Below are positions 43,695-54,300 of a DNA stretch of 64,000 bases, piece by piece. The stretch is taken from NCBI RefSeq assembly GCF_947499265.1, contig NZ_CANMNK010000003.1, positions 186,001 to 250,000 of the forward strand, written 5' to 3'. This stretch comes from an uncultured Roseobacter sp. (lineage in GTDB: Bacteria; Pseudomonadota; Alphaproteobacteria; Rhodobacterales; Rhodobacteraceae). The position numbers were made by a program, and so were the translations under genes. Position 1 is the first letter of the stretch, and every line of letters begins with the position of its first letter. The notes beneath the pieces were generated by a model. That model did no database searches, had not been told where the DNA came from, and saw only the letters and a program-made list of their open reading frames with translations.

Positions 43695-44384
43695 TCACCC
43701 CGCCTTCAGGGTGAATTCCGCCTCAAATGCCTTTTCGCCGGGAGGGGTGAAGATCACCGCCCGGCTGTTTGGTGCGCGTCTGGCCCAGCCGCGGCTTTCA
43801 ATTTGAGAAAACATCGCGCGCCCCAGGCTGCCTGCCAGATGGGACCGGCGGGCGCTCCAATCCAGGCATTCCTTGCACAGGGGCGACTTTGCGGAACGCA
43901 GGGTCGCGACATCAATCCCAAACTGCTCGGCAAAAGCGCTGCCGCTTTCGGTTAACAGCAATGCCTCGTCCGCAGTTTCCAGAAACCCGCGCGAGATGAA
44001 GCTGTCAAACATCCGAATGCCCATATCACCCGCGAGGTGATTGTAGCAGACGCGTGCCTTGCGCAAGGAGGCGTCCTTGGGGCCCGTGCGGGTCCGCAAA
44101 TGCCCCGATTTGGCCGCCAAGCCCATCAACCCTTCCAGAACCTGCGCCACGTCGTCATTGGCCAGAGAGAAATACTTATGCCGTCCCTGCTTCAGCGGTC
44201 TCAGCAATCCGCCCGCGTCGAGCTTGGCCAGATGAGAGCTTGCGGTCTGACTGGTGATCCCCGCCTCTGCGGCCAGTTCGGTCGCGGTCAGCGCCTTGCC
44301 GGTCATCAACGCCGTCAGCATGTTGGCGCGCGCGGGATCACCAATCAGCGCGGCGATGCGGGCGATATCAGGGCCTTCTTTCAT
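43695..44384 (-). CDS. ArsR family regulator with C-terminal extension
   Basis: A 229-residue protein. The N-terminal 100 residues are an ArsR winged helix (IARIAALIGDPARANMLTAL, AGITSQTASSHLAKLDAGGLL, RHKYFSLANDDVAQVLE). The C-terminal half is longer than usual and has cysteines (ARVCYNHLAG, PLCKECLDWS) that could sense redox or metal. This two-part layout is known in alphaproteobacterial regulators near NIPSNAP or monooxygenase genes. It is divergent from such a pair, and a perfect inverted repeat touches its start. Confidence 0.9.
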   Translation of the reverse strand: MKEGPDIARIAALIGDPARANMLTALMTGKALTATELAAEAGITSQTASSHLAKLDAGGLLRPLKQGRHKYFSLANDDVAQVLEGLMGLAAKSGHLRTRTGPKDASLRKARVCYNHLAGDMGIRMFDSFISRGFLETADEALLLTESGSAFAEQFGIDVATLRSAKSPLCKECLDWSARRSHLAGSLGRAMFSQIESRGWARRAPNSRAVIFTPPGEKAFEAEFTLKAG

Positions 44385-44385
44385 A

Positions 44386-44403
44386 GTTCGATCATAATCG
44401 AAC
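44386..44403. promoter_or_regulatory. ArsR operator GTTCGAT-N4-ATCGAAC
   Basis: A perfect seven-base inverted repeat with spacer CATA, starting one base beyond the arsR-type start codon at 44384, in the promoter shared with the NIPSNAP gene. This is the expected place for a self-regulating ArsR repressor that also controls the divergent operon. Confidence 0.75.
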
Positions 44404-44456
44404 CGTTCAATGCAATCAATCCGGTATTACCGGGCACGCTAAAATTGGAGACAACC

Positions 44457-44780
44457 ATGCTGACCTGCATCATCCGCTACCACATCGACCCCACGAAAAG
44501 AGAACACTTTGCGCAGTACGCCCGCAATTGGGGGCAAGCGATCCCGCGATCTGGCGCGGATTTGATTGGCTATTTCGCGCCGCATGAGGGATCATCGACG
44601 CTGGCCTATGGGATTTACAACATTCCCAGCCTCGCGGCTTACGAAGACTATCGCCAGCGTTTGGCGGCGGATCCTCTGGGCCAGGAAAACTATGCCTTTG
44701 CGCAAAAGGAAAAATTCCTGCTGCGCGAAGATCGCACCTTTTTGAAACTGGCGTCCGCGCCACATGGAGAGCCAGAGTGA
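44457..44780 (+). CDS. NIPSNAP family protein
   Basis: A 107-residue protein starting MLTCIIRYHIDPTKREHFAQYA, with YIGYF-like middle (DLIGYFAPHEGSSTLAYGIY) and LREDRTFLKL at the end. It forms a small ferredoxin-like dimer fold; enzymatic activity is not established for the family. An open frame extends 140 codons upstream but runs antisense through the regulator gene; the ATG at 44457 is preceded by TTGGAG. It overlaps the next gene by four bases. Confidence 0.88.
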   Translation: MLTCIIRYHIDPTKREHFAQYARNWGQAIPRSGADLIGYFAPHEGSSTLAYGIYNIPSLAAYEDYRQRLAADPLGQENYAFAQKEKFLLREDRTFLKLASAPHGEPE

Positions 44781-45130
44781 TCGCCGTTATCTTCGAAGTC
44801 GAGCCCGCCGCCGGGCGCAAAGAGGAATACCTTAAGATCGCCGCGAAAATGCGGCCGATGTTGGAGGAGGTTGAGGGGTTCATTTCGGTTGAGCGGTTTC
44901 AGAGCCTGACAGACCCGGCAAAGCTGCTGTCGCTCTCGTTCTTCGAGGACGAAGAGGCGGTGATGCGCTGGCGAACGCTCAGCGCGCATCGCGGCGCGCA
45001 ACGGGACGGGCGCGCCGGTGTCTTTGCCGGCTACCGGTTAAGGGTCGCGGGCGTGATCCGCGACTACGGCATGTTCGACCGGGAGCAGGCCCCGGACGAC
45101 AGCAAAGCGGCACATACAGAGGACCCCTGA
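44777..45130 (+). CDS. Antibiotic biosynthesis monooxygenase (ABM) domain protein
   Basis: A 117-residue protein of the ABM fold: IAVIFEVEPAAGRKEEYLKIAAKMRPMLEEVEGFISVERF opens it and FFEDEEAVMRWRTLSAHRGAQ is the conserved segment. Members oxidise aromatic compounds without cofactor or degrade haem; many have no proven activity. Translationally coupled to the NIPSNAP gene and probably repressed by the divergent ArsR protein. Confidence 0.88.
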   Translation: MIAVIFEVEPAAGRKEEYLKIAAKMRPMLEEVEGFISVERFQSLTDPAKLLSLSFFEDEEAVMRWRTLSAHRGAQRDGRAGVFAGYRLRVAGVIRDYGMFDREQAPDDSKAAHTEDP

Positions 45131-45138
45131 TCCCCCCA

Positions 45139-45155
45139 CGCGGGACTACCCCGCG
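45139..45155. terminator. Short GC-rich hairpin between convergent genes
   Basis: CGCGGG-ACTAC-CCCGCG forms a perfect six-pair stem. It overlaps the stop codon of the TRAP large permease and follows the monooxygenase stop by nine bases, so it may act in both directions. No T-run is present. Confidence 0.45.
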
Positions 45156-46546
45156 AGGGAGGGCAGGAACAGGACGATGCCCGGGAAGGCCACCAGCAGC
45201 GCGATGGTGATGGCATCAGCGACAAAGAAGGGCGTGACCCCTTTGAACACATCCTGCACGGTCAGATCATCGCGCACGCCCGCCACCACAAAGCAGTTGA
45301 GCCCGATGGGTGGTGTGATCAGACAGAACTCCGCCATCTTGACCACCAGAATGCCAAACCAGATGGCACACATCGGGCCAGACATGCCAAAGGCGCTGTC
45401 GGCGGCGCTGACCATCTCACCGCCATTCAGCGCCATGACCGCCGGGTAGACCACAGGCAGCGTCAGGAGCAGCATCCCGATCGCATCCATGAACATGCCC
45501 AGCACCGCGTAGGCCAGCAGAATGCAGATCAGGATCAGCATCGGCGACATTTCCAGCGAAGTGATCCAATCGGCAAAGGCTTCTGGCAATTCGGCGAACC
45601 CCAGGAAGCGCACGTAGATCAGCACCCCCCAGATGATCGAAAAGATCATCACCGTCAGCTTCGCCGTGTCCAACAGCGCATCCTTCAGCTGTGCCCATCG
45701 CATGCCACGATAAAGCGCCATCAGGAAGATGATGAAGGCCCCAATGGCGCCGCCCTCGGTCGGGGTGCCCCAGGCATCGCCAAAGGGGTTGTAGACAAAG
45801 AAGATGATGATCACGACCACGGCGAGAATGGGCAGTGCCGGTGGCAGGGATTCGAGCCGCTCGCGCCAGGTGAAGCCGCCAACAGGTGGCCCCACCGTCT
45901 TGAAGATCACGGCAATGCCGATGATCAGCGCGGCATAGACCACAGCGGAGAACATGCCCGGCAGGAACCCTGCGAGCAGCAATTTACCCACGTCCTGCTC
46001 CACAATGATCGCATAGATCACCAGAATGGCGGAGGGCGGGATCAGCGAGGCCAGCGTGCCGCCAGCCGCGACAACGCCTGCTGCAAACTGCTTGTTGTAG
46101 CCGATCTTCAGCATCTCCGGGATGGCGATGCGGGCGAAAACGGCTGCCGTCGCGACCGACGCGCCCGACACAGCGGCAAACCCCGCCGTGGCAAAGACGG
46201 TGGAGACCGCGAGCCCCCCCGGCACCCAGGCGATCCAGCGCTTGGCGGCGGTGAACAGTGCCGTGGTGAGCTTGGCGTAATAGGCCAGATAGCCGATCAG
46301 GATGAACACCGGGATCAGGCTGAGCACCTGCGCCGACACTTTGGAGTGCGGCGTCAGCCCGGCCACCTTGACGCTGATCTCAACCGCTTTCCAGAAGCGC
46401 TCCGGATCATAGTCGAAGCCGTTCCAGCGCAGCCACACGAGGCCCACAAAACCCGCCAGCCCGGCGGCAAAGGCCACGCGCATGCCCAGCACGACGAACA
46501 TCAACAGGCCACCGCTGACCCACAATCCAATCTCAATGGGTTCCAT
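45146..46546 (-). CDS. dctM: TRAP transporter large permease (DctM)
   Basis: A 466-residue membrane protein with about twelve to fourteen segments and DctM motifs: FATAGFAAVSGASVATAAVF near residue 115, GTLASLIPPSAILVIYAI near 165 and LTLPVVYPAVMALNGG near 365. It is the sodium- or proton-driven channel of a TRAP importer. Its start overlaps the dctQ stop by one base (46546). The family length is usually about 430, so this copy is slightly long and carries an extra N-terminal loop (residues 35-75). Confidence 0.93.
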   Translation of the reverse strand: MEPIEIGLWVSGGLLMFVVLGMRVAFAAGLAGFVGLVWLRWNGFDYDPERFWKAVEISVKVAGLTPHSKVSAQVLSLIPVFILIGYLAYYAKLTTALFTAAKRWIAWVPGGLAVSTVFATAGFAAVSGASVATAAVFARIAIPEMLKIGYNKQFAAGVVAAGGTLASLIPPSAILVIYAIIVEQDVGKLLLAGFLPGMFSAVVYAALIIGIAVIFKTVGPPVGGFTWRERLESLPPALPILAVVVIIIFFVYNPFGDAWGTPTEGGAIGAFIIFLMALYRGMRWAQLKDALLDTAKLTVMIFSIIWGVLIYVRFLGFAELPEAFADWITSLEMSPMLILICILLAYAVLGMFMDAIGMLLLTLPVVYPAVMALNGGEMVSAADSAFGMSGPMCAIWFGILVVKMAEFCLITPPIGLNCFVVAGVRDDLTVQDVFKGVTPFFVADAITIALLVAFPGIVLFLPSLAG

Positions 46547-47175
46547 CAGTCCGCCCCATCCAATGCTTCGGCCTCAAGACGCGCTTGTTCCGCAACGCTG
46601 AGGTTCAGAGGCACGGCCACCGGGTTTTCCAGCCCCAAGATCAGTGCGCGCCCGTAGCCCCAGGCCTGCAGGATCAGCCGCAGGCACAGCACTGCAAAGG
46701 CGATGGGCACCACCAGTTTAGAGGGCCAGATCGGCAGACCGATGTCGATGGAGCTGTCACGGCTGCATAAGGGCCGCGCGCAGTCAAAGGAGCGGTCGAA
46801 GTGATCCCAGGCACCCCAGGTCAGCGCCACGATCAGCACCAGGATCAGCAAAACCGAAACCAGTTCGAAAAACCACAGAACGCGCCCCTTGAGCGCGCTG
46901 ACCAGCATGTCCATGCGCACATGAGTGCCATCCCGCTGGACGTAGGACACGCCCATGATCGCAATGATCGGCATCGCCGCTTCGATGTAATCGACGTAGC
47001 CAGCCATGGGTGAAGCAAAGAATTTGCGCCCGGTGACCGAGTAGGCCGCCAGAAACATCAGCGAAAAGATTGCAACCCCGCTGAGCAGAGCGCAGAATTT
47101 TTCGATTGGTAACAATGCACGGTCCAGCCGACTGAGCAGACTGGAATCTTCGAGCACCGCAGCGGAACCTGCCAT
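46546..47175 (-). CDS. dctQ: TRAP transporter small permease (DctQ)
   Basis: A 209-residue membrane protein with four segments. FCALLSGVAIFSLMFLAAYSVTGR is the first, IMGVSYVQRDGTHVRMDML is the conserved middle and PIAFAVLCLRLILQAWGYG the last. It pairs with DctM. A loop of about 25 residues (CARPLCSRDSSIDIGLPIWP) between helices three and four is normal for the larger DctQ forms. Confidence 0.92.
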   Translation of the reverse strand: MAGSAAVLEDSSLLSRLDRALLPIEKFCALLSGVAIFSLMFLAAYSVTGRKFFASPMAGYVDYIEAAMPIIAIMGVSYVQRDGTHVRMDMLVSALKGRVLWFFELVSVLLILVLIVALTWGAWDHFDRSFDCARPLCSRDSSIDIGLPIWPSKLVVPIAFAVLCLRLILQAWGYGRALILGLENPVAVPLNLSVAEQARLEAEALDGAD

Positions 47176-47200
47176 CGCCCTACCCCCTTTATTATTGAAC

Positions 47201-47224
47201 GGGCCGCCCCTTTAAGGACGGCCC
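47201..47224. promoter_or_regulatory. Hairpin between dctP and dctQ (attenuator-like)
   Basis: GGGCCG and CGGCCC form a perfect six-pair stem with a 12-base loop in the 56-base gap between the binding-protein gene and the permease genes. Such stem-loops commonly lower permease expression relative to the binding protein and stabilise the upstream transcript. Confidence 0.55.
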
Positions 47225-47231
47225 ATTGGCT

Positions 47232-48248
47232 TTAGCTGCCGCCTTTGGCTTCTTCGAGTGTTTTGGCGACCAGATCATAAAGTTCCTGACCGGGGAGGCC
47301 CTGAGCTTCCATATCGGCAATCCACTGATCGCGAATTGGATCTGCGGCCTTGGCACGGAATTCCGCGATCACCTCATCCGAGATCTCGACCTTCTGGACG
47401 CCCTTTTCCTCCAGCACCGAGTCCCAGCGCTTGAGTAGCTCGCCATAGTTGGCCAGATAGTGATCCAATGCTTCGGCCACCGAACTGTCGAGCGCTTCCC
47501 GCTCTGCATCGCTCAGCGCCTCATAAGCGTCGATGTTCACCACAACGGGGCAGTTCACCGTGCCGGGGTTGAGGTTGGCGGTCCACCAATCGGCCTGGTT
47601 GATCGTGCCGAAGCTCAGGTGCGCGTGCTGGGCAAAGGCGACCGTGTCCACAACGCCGCCTTCCATCGCCTGATAGGCTTCGGTCGCAGTCACCGAGGTG
47701 GGCACACCGCCTACTGCTTCAAACGCCTGGCCGAGCCCACCCGTGGCGCGCACCCGCATGCCGTCGAATTCGGCCAGTTCATCGCGAGGATCGCCGGTAC
47801 CCACAAGGTTGTACTGCGGCATCGGTGAGGTCATCAGCAGCTTGGCATTCCACTGCGCCATCTCTTCGGCCGCGGCGGGGTGCGCATAGACCGCTGAGGA
47901 GACGGCCACTTCCTGCTCCAGGTTCTCAACCCCCAGGAACGGCAGTTCCAGCACAGTGATCACGCGGTTCTTGTCGCGGTGATAGCCCGCACAGAACTGC
48001 GCCATTTCAAACGCGCCGATGGAGATGCCATCGAGGTTTTCGCGGTTCTTTGACAGGCCACCATAGCTGATGTTCATGGTGAATTCGCCGCCCGTCTTTT
48101 CCGAGACCAGCTCGGCAAGCTTTTCAACATGCTCGGTGAAAGCACGACGTTTGCCCCAGACAGAAACATTCCATTCTGTTGCAGCGGCTTCCGATACGAA
48201 TGCAAAGCTGATCGCGGCGACGGCGGCGCCGGAAAGATATTTGTTCAT
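47232..48248 (-). CDS. dctP: TRAP transporter solute-binding protein (DctP)
   Basis: A 338-residue secreted protein with signal peptide (about 1-22) and DctP motifs: KTGGEFTMNISYGGL, LELPFLGV, FDGMRVRATGGLG with the ligand-binding arginine, and ATEAYQAMEGGVVDTVAF. It captures an organic acid or similar solute for DctQM. The substrate is not evident; the divergent acs gene suggests carbon-source uptake, as an inference. The first gene of the operon. Confidence 0.93.
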   Translation of the reverse strand: MNKYLSGAAVAAISFAFVSEAAATEWNVSVWGKRRAFTEHVEKLAELVSEKTGGEFTMNISYGGLSKNRENLDGISIGAFEMAQFCAGYHRDKNRVITVLELPFLGVENLEQEVAVSSAVYAHPAAAEEMAQWNAKLLMTSPMPQYNLVGTGDPRDELAEFDGMRVRATGGLGQAFEAVGGVPTSVTATEAYQAMEGGVVDTVAFAQHAHLSFGTINQADWWTANLNPGTVNCPVVVNIDAYEALSDAEREALDSSVAEALDHYLANYGELLKRWDSVLEEKGVQKVEISDEVIAEFRAKAADPIRDQWIADMEAQGLPGQELYDLVAKTLEEAKGGS

Positions 48249-48695
48249 TTGGTTTCTCCCTTATGACGTGCCTCAGGTCGGGCACGCTTGGGGCAAAGCT
48301 ACCCAAGCCGGCACGCAGTGCCAAGCCCTGAATGGCAGCGGTGCTCCTGTGCCCGGCGCCACGTTTGATTCTGCGCAGAATTCGGCATGAAGAAGGACAT
48401 CGGCAGGCAGAATGGGGATGAAGACCGCCTCCCGCCAAGCCCTGGCACCTCATAACCGGCAAGATTTGACAGTCAAAGGCCAGAAAACAGGGGCAAAATC
48501 GCAATTCTGGCCATCAGTTTACAGACGCCAGCCACATCCGGGAAAAATGTTTACAGCGAAATCCTTATATTTCTGCACCTTATTCCCTTCTTTTCCAATC
48601 GCGCTATGATCCCGCTCGGAGGAGAAAGATGCCGCAAAGCGCATTCACGGCCTGGCCGCTCTTTCAGAATGTCACGACCCAAGGGAGGAGCCTTC
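48249..48695. other. Divergent promoter region between dctP and acs
   Basis: 447 bases with no gene. The acs ribosome binding site GGGAGGAG is at 48683-48690. An in-frame ATG at 48606 upstream of acs is not preferred. No palindrome or riboswitch-like element was recognised. Confidence 0.5.
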
Positions 48696-50660
48696 ATGTC
48701 CGACGCAACCCCATCTGCCAAAACCTATCCACCTTCGGCTGAAATGGCCGCCAACGCCCATGTGAACGCTGCAAAATATGAAGAAATGTATGCCGCATCC
48801 ATCCAGGACCCTGAAGGTTTCTGGCGCACTCAGGCGGGACGGGTCGATTGGATGAAGCCCTTCACACAGGTAAAGGACGTCAACTACACCTTGGGCAGCG
48901 TTTCGATCAACTGGTATTCAGATGGCACGCTGAATGTCGCGGCCAATTGCATCGACCGGCATCTGGCCACGCGCGGCGATCAGACCGCGATCATCTGGGA
49001 GCCCGACAATCCCGATGAGGACGCCTTGCACATCACTTATCGTGAGCTGCACAGTGCCGTCTGTAAAATGGCCAATGTGCTCAAGGATCTGGGCGTTGGA
49101 AAAGGCGACCGGGTGATCATCTACATGCCGATGATCCCCGAGGCGGCTTATGCGATGCTCGCTTGTGCCCGGATCGGGGCCATTCATTCGATTGTCTTTG
49201 CCGGTTTCTCTGCAGATGCTTTGGCCGCACGGGTCAACGGGTCCAACGCAAAGGTGGTGATCACCGCAGATCACGCCCCGCGCGGCGGGCGCGCCACACC
49301 GCTGAAAACAAATGCGGATCAGGCATTGCTGCACTGTTCGGACACGGTGAAATGCCTCGTGGTCAAACGCACCGGCGGGCAGACCACCTGGGTCGACGGG
49401 CGCGACTATGATTACAACGCGCTGGCGGCAGAAGCCTCCGCTGACTGCGCCCCGGAGGAGATGGGGGCGGAGGACCCGCTCTTCATCCTCTATACTTCCG
49501 GCTCCACCGGCCAGCCCAAGGGCGTGGTACATACCACCGGCGGCTATCTGGTCTATGCGGCGATGACGCACGAGGTCACCTTTGATTACCATGATGGCGA
49601 CATCTACTGGTGCACGGCGGATGTGGGCTGGGTCACTGGGCACAGCTACATCGTCTATGGGCCGCTGGCCAATGGCGCGACCACGCTGATGTTCGAAGGG
49701 GTGCCCACCTACCCCGATGCCAGCCGTTTCTGGCAGGTGTGTGACAAGCACAAGGTGAACCAGTTCTACACCGCCCCCACCGCCATTCGCGCGCTGATGG
49801 GTCAGGGCACTGAATTTGTCGAGAAATGCGATCTGAGCAGTCTCAAGCTGCTCGGCACCGTGGGCGAACCGATCAACCCGGAGGCCTGGAACTGGTACAA
49901 TGAGGTGGTCGGCAAGGGCACCTGCCCGATCGTCGACACCTGGTGGCAGACGGAAACCGGCGGCCACCTGATGACCCCCCTGCCCGGCGCGCATGCTATG
50001 AAACCGGGCTCGGCCATGAAACCTTTCTTTGGCATCAAGCCGGTTGTGCTGGAGCCGACAACGGGCGAGGAAATTCACGGCAATGACGTTGAGGGCGTGC
50101 TTTGCATCGCCGACAGCTGGCCGGGACAGATGCGCTCGGTTTGGGGTGACCACGACCGGTTTGAGAAGACCTATTTCGCCGATTACAAAGGCTATTACTT
50201 CACCGGTGATGGCTGCAAACGGGATGCCGAAGGCGACTATTGGATTACCGGTCGTGTCGATGACGTGATCAACGTTTCCGGTCACCGCATGGGCACTGCT
50301 GAGGTCGAAAGCGCGCTGGTGGCCCACGCAAAGGTCGCTGAAGCCGCCGTGGTGGGTTACCCGCATGATATCAAGGGGCAAGGCATCTACTGCTATGTCA
50401 CGCTGATGGGGGGCGAGGAGCCGACAGAAGAGCTGCGCAAGGAGCTGCGGACCTGGGTGCGCACGGAAATCGGCCCAATTGCAAGCCCCGATCTGATCCA
50501 ATGGGCCCCTGGTCTGCCCAAGACCCGCTCCGGCAAGATCATGCGGCGCATCCTGCGCAAGATCGCCGAGGACGATTTCGGCGCCTTGGGGGACACCTCC
50601 ACGCTTGCAGATCCCTCCGTCGTGGAGGACCTCATCGAAAACCGCATGAACAAGGGTTAG
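48696..50660 (+). CDS. acs: Acetate-CoA ligase (acetyl-CoA synthetase)
   Basis: A 654-residue adenylate-forming enzyme that makes acetyl-CoA from acetate, ATP and CoA in the cytoplasm. Visible are the ATP-binding loop [12 protein letters not shown] (about 265), the WWQTETGG motif whose tryptophan limits the acid pocket to short chains, the hinge [15 protein letters not shown] and the acetylatable lysine in [10 protein letters not shown] (Lys614), where protein acetylation normally controls Acs. The ATG at 48696 follows GGGAGGAG. It is divergent from the TRAP operon. Confidence 0.95.
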   Translation: MSDATPSAKTYPPSAEMAANAHVNAAKYEEMYAASIQDPEGFWRTQAGRVDWMKPFTQVKDVNYTLGSVSINWYSDGTLNVAANCIDRHLATRGDQTAIIWEPDNPDEDALHITYRELHSAVCKMANVLKDLGVGKGDRVIIYMPMIPEAAYAMLACARIGAIHSIVFAGFSADALAARVNGSNAKVVITADHAPRGGRATPLKTNADQALLHCSDTVKCLVVKRTGGQTTWVDGRDYDYNALAAEASADCAPEEMGAEDPLFILYTSGSTGQPKGVVHTTGGYLVYAAMTHEVTFDYHDGDIYWCTADVGWVTGHSYIVYGPLANGATTLMFEGVPTYPDASRFWQVCDKHKVNQFYTAPTAIRALMGQGTEFVEKCDLSSLKLLGTVGEPINPEAWNWYNEVVGKGTCPIVDTWWQTETGGHLMTPLPGAHAMKPGSAMKPFFGIKPVVLEPTTGEEIHGNDVEGVLCIADSWPGQMRSVWGDHDRFEKTYFADYKGYYFTGDGCKRDAEGDYWITGRVDDVINVSGHRMGTAEVESALVAHAKVAEAAVVGYPHDIKGQGIYCYVTLMGGEEPTEELRKELRTWVRTEIGPIASPDLIQWAPGLPKTRSGKIMRRILRKIAEDDFGALGDTSTLADPSVVEDLIENRMNKG

Positions 50661-50860
50661 AGCCCGTCAGGTCGAATGGATCATAAGGCCGACCCGGCTT
50701 GGGGTCCGCCTGTTTCGTCTCCGTCAGCGACGTCCGCGATCTGCCTGACCAATCACATTTGCCTTGCCGCTCAAGGGCGGCGCGTTACCTCCCAAGGGTT
50801 AGAGGACGGGACATGATGAGATGCCAACAGCCAAAGCCAGTTTCCTGAAAGCAGCGCAGC

Positions 50861-51373
50861 ATGCTGTCTGAACCGCCGCATTTTGCGCCGACCTCAGACC
50901 GGTTGCGCGATCTGCGCCGCGCTCTGGGCTGCTTTGGCACCGGGGTCACGGTCATCACCACGCAAACCGATGAGGGTCCGCTTGGCATCACCGCAAACTC
51001 GTTTTCGTCCGTTTCGCTGGAGCCACCCCTTGTGCTCTGGTCCCCTGCGGTGGCGTCACGCCGCCACGCGCCCTTTGTCGAGGCTGAGAGGTTTTGCATT
51101 CACGTGCTGAGCGCGGACCAGCTTGATCTTGCCCGACATTTTGCCAGCAAGGGTGATGGGTTTGAGGCTTTCGACTGGTCCACGGGACCTTTGGGCGCGC
51201 CGCGGCTCTCCGGCTGCCTCGCCGAATTTCATTGCAGCAGATATGCGGTTCACCCGGCGGGCGATCACTCCATGATCCTGGGCGAGGTGCGCCATGTCTT
51301 TCTGGCAGAGGGAGACGCGCCGGGGCTCCTATTCAAACGTGGGCAATTCGGCCATTTCGCACCCGAAAACTGA
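50861..51373 (+). CDS. Flavin reductase family protein
   Basis: A 170-residue FMN-binding split-barrel protein. LRRALGCFGTGVTVITTQTD opens the domain, LGITANSFSSVSLEPPLVLW is the FMN-binding signature and HSMILGEVRHVF is the conserved closing motif. It reduces flavin with NAD(P)H, often for a partner monooxygenase, but no partner lies beside it. Standalone gene 200 bases downstream of acs, converging on tamB. Confidence 0.9.
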   Translation: MLSEPPHFAPTSDRLRDLRRALGCFGTGVTVITTQTDEGPLGITANSFSSVSLEPPLVLWSPAVASRRHAPFVEAERFCIHVLSADQLDLARHFASKGDGFEAFDWSTGPLGAPRLSGCLAEFHCSRYAVHPAGDHSMILGEVRHVFLAEGDAPGLLFKRGQFGHFAPEN

Positions 51374-51392
51374 ATTGCCCCATGCGCGCGCG

Positions 51393-54300
51393 TCAATAGT
51401 CGCGTTCAAAGAACAATCCGATACCGGTATTGCCATCGTTTTCGACCGTCCCGCGCGCTTTGAGCGAGTCCGTGAGTTCAAGGTTGATCGACAACTCGGT
51501 CTCTCCACCCCCTGTCAGCACATCCGTATAAATCGTGTCCGTCAGATACTTGCCAGCGCGCACCGCCGCCTCGCCGTCATCGGTGGTGGTCACATCGAAA
51601 TCGTCCAGCCCGAAGCCTTCGCGCAGACTGCCGACAACCCCCGCACCGCTGCGCCCGGCCAACTCGGCCACAGCGCTCGCCAGTTGCAGGGCCTGAAATG
51701 CCGAAATTTCACTGAGGTTCCGACCAAAGAGCAGTTGCGACAGGACCTCGTCCTGTGGACCGTCCGGAACGGATGAAAAGGACACGGAGGGTTCATTTAC
51801 CGGACCATTCAAGGTGATACTGGCAGAGCCATCCTCGGTATCAGAGGTGGTTCTGAAGATAATATAGGGCACAAGATCGCCTTGGAACTGGATCGATCCC
51901 TCGTCCAGCTCAAAACGTTTGCCCAGAATATCAAGCCGCCCGCGCACCAGATCGAACTGACCGGCGGAGATGACCCGCGCGGTATTGCCGGTGATTTCAA
52001 GGCCCCCGCCCAGTTCGGCATCGATCCCCCGGCCCCGGACAAAGATGCGATTGGGCGCGTTCACCTGAATGCCCAGACCATAAACGCTGCCGGCGCCATT
52101 GCCCCCCGCCGCTTCGGGCTCCGGGATCACGCCGGCGCGCGCGCGCGTCGATGTGACAGCACGCGGCGCGCCCAGATGCACGATGTCGGGGATTTCACCG
52201 ATGCTGGTCAACCCGGTGGAGGGGACAGTGATCAGGGTCTCGCCGATGTTGATGGTGCCGTCGATGCGTGCCCCGCCGGTCAAGGGGCCTGCGACACCAA
52301 TGTCCCCACTGATCAGGGTGGAATAGAGCCGCGGGTCGGTCAGTACGACGCTGTCGAGATCGATGTCCAGATCGGCTGCGAGGCTGGTGAGGTTCAGCCC
52401 CCCACCCACCGCGATGCGACCGCCGCTTTCCACCGCACTGGTCACATCGATCTGTGCCTGGCCCCCCGAGAGGTTGATATCGGTCGCCAGATCCACCAAA
52501 GCCAACCGCAAGTTCGGGGCCGCGAAACTGGCACCCCGGGTCGTGATCGTGCCAGACACCGCATCCAGCCCGGGCGCGCCCTCGGCGCGCAGGTCAAACT
52601 GCGCCTGCCCCTGCAGGCTGCGCGGCTGCAAAAACGGCTCTGAGAGGCCCAGCGGCAGGGATCCCACAATGCCCAGATCGAGCGTGCCGTCTTCGGCCAC
52701 CAGACCGGCGATTTCCGCTTGCGTGCCCGCAGGCCCTTGCGCGTTGGTATCAATCTGCCAATTTCTGCCGTCCCGACGCGCATCCCCGTCGATCGAAAAC
52801 GGGCCGGTGATCTTAGGGACAAACACGCCGATGTTGGGCAAGGCCGCGGAAAAGGCCACGGCCGCGTCCGGTCCCGTGGCAAGGCCCGCGACGCTGACCT
52901 CGGATTGGAACGGCCCGCCTGCATCCACGTCCACGTTATACCCATCCGCGGTCAGCCAGACGCGCCCATTGGCATCCAGCGGGCCGTTGATCGAAGGCAC
53001 CAAGGGCTGCACTTCCGGAACAGACAGCTTGAAAAGCACATCCGTTTCCGGCCCCGTTGCCCTGCCCTTCACGCTGAAGGCGCTGTCATAGGGGGCCTGT
53101 GCCAGCACATCCACGATCCACCCCTGTGCATCCTGCGTCGCCTGCGCATCCAGATTGACCGGGCCGGTATACTGCGGCAGCACCAACGCCACATCGTTCA
53201 GGCGCGCCAGCACATTGACGTCGCTGTCATCGGTTTGCAGCTTCACGTCCCCGGTGACGTTGAGCGCGTCGTTGGTCAGCGAGAGGTCATCGACATAGGT
53301 GCCTGTTGCGTCGCGCCGCGCCTGCAGCGTCAGGGCGGTCAGGCCTGCCAGAACGGCATCCGCCTGCGGGACATCGACCTTCAGATCGCGGGTGGTGCCG
53401 CGGATGCTGAGATCGAACATGCTGCTGAGCGGTGTGACGTTCCCCGCCACATCGAGCCGGGCAGCACCGGCAATGGGCTGACCCGCCAACCCGGCGAAAC
53501 GCGCCAGTTCCGCGGCCTGAACCGAAAGGTCCAGCTGGGTCGGGAAGCCGTCTTCCAGCCCTTCGATGATGATGTCGCCCCCCAGCCCGTAATCCTCACC
53601 CGCAAGCTCCAGCCCGGTGATGCGAATAGGATCGCCCTCGACGTAGTCGATGTTTGCCTTGCCTTCGATGTTCTGTCCCAAGGCCTGTGCCGCTTCTGGA
53701 TCATCCAGTTCCAGACCCCGCGTGGTCAGATCGAGATCCCCCAGAAACCGGCCAACAGCGCCCAATTCTCCCGTGAGCGTGCCGTCCAAGGCCAGCACCG
53801 TTTCGTCGAAACGGATACCCTCCCGCGCAAAATCGACGATGTCGAAGTCACCCCGGAATGCATCGCCCTTGGCCGCGTCAAAATCGACGCTCAAAGCAAC
53901 CGATTGCACGGTCGTTGCCACATCCGATCCCGGCAAAAGGACCGGTTGCCCATCCGCCTGCGCGATCTCGCCATCCACATCGATGAAGGTCGGCCATTGC
54001 TCGGCATTGAGCCTTACGGTCCCAGCCAATTGCACCGCTTTGGCATCAAGGCCAAAGGCGGACACATCAAGGGCCCCATCGGCCGCACGCACAGCATCCA
54101 CTTGCACGCTGACGTCGGTACCAAAGAAATCGCGAGACTGCGGGGCGACCAGCGCGGTGATATCACCGCCAAGATCGGCGCGAATGCGTCTGTCCGGCGT
54201 GGCGCCTTCGGTCTCCACCGGCAGCGCGCTCAGGATCACCTGCCCCGCGACGCGGTCCTGCCCATCCGTGGCCAGCGCGATATCAGCCGTGAAATCATCG

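Noticed and set aside
48918-50501. 527-codon reverse frame opposite acs
   Set aside because: Acs has all catalytic motifs; the antisense frame has none and mirrors its codon bias.
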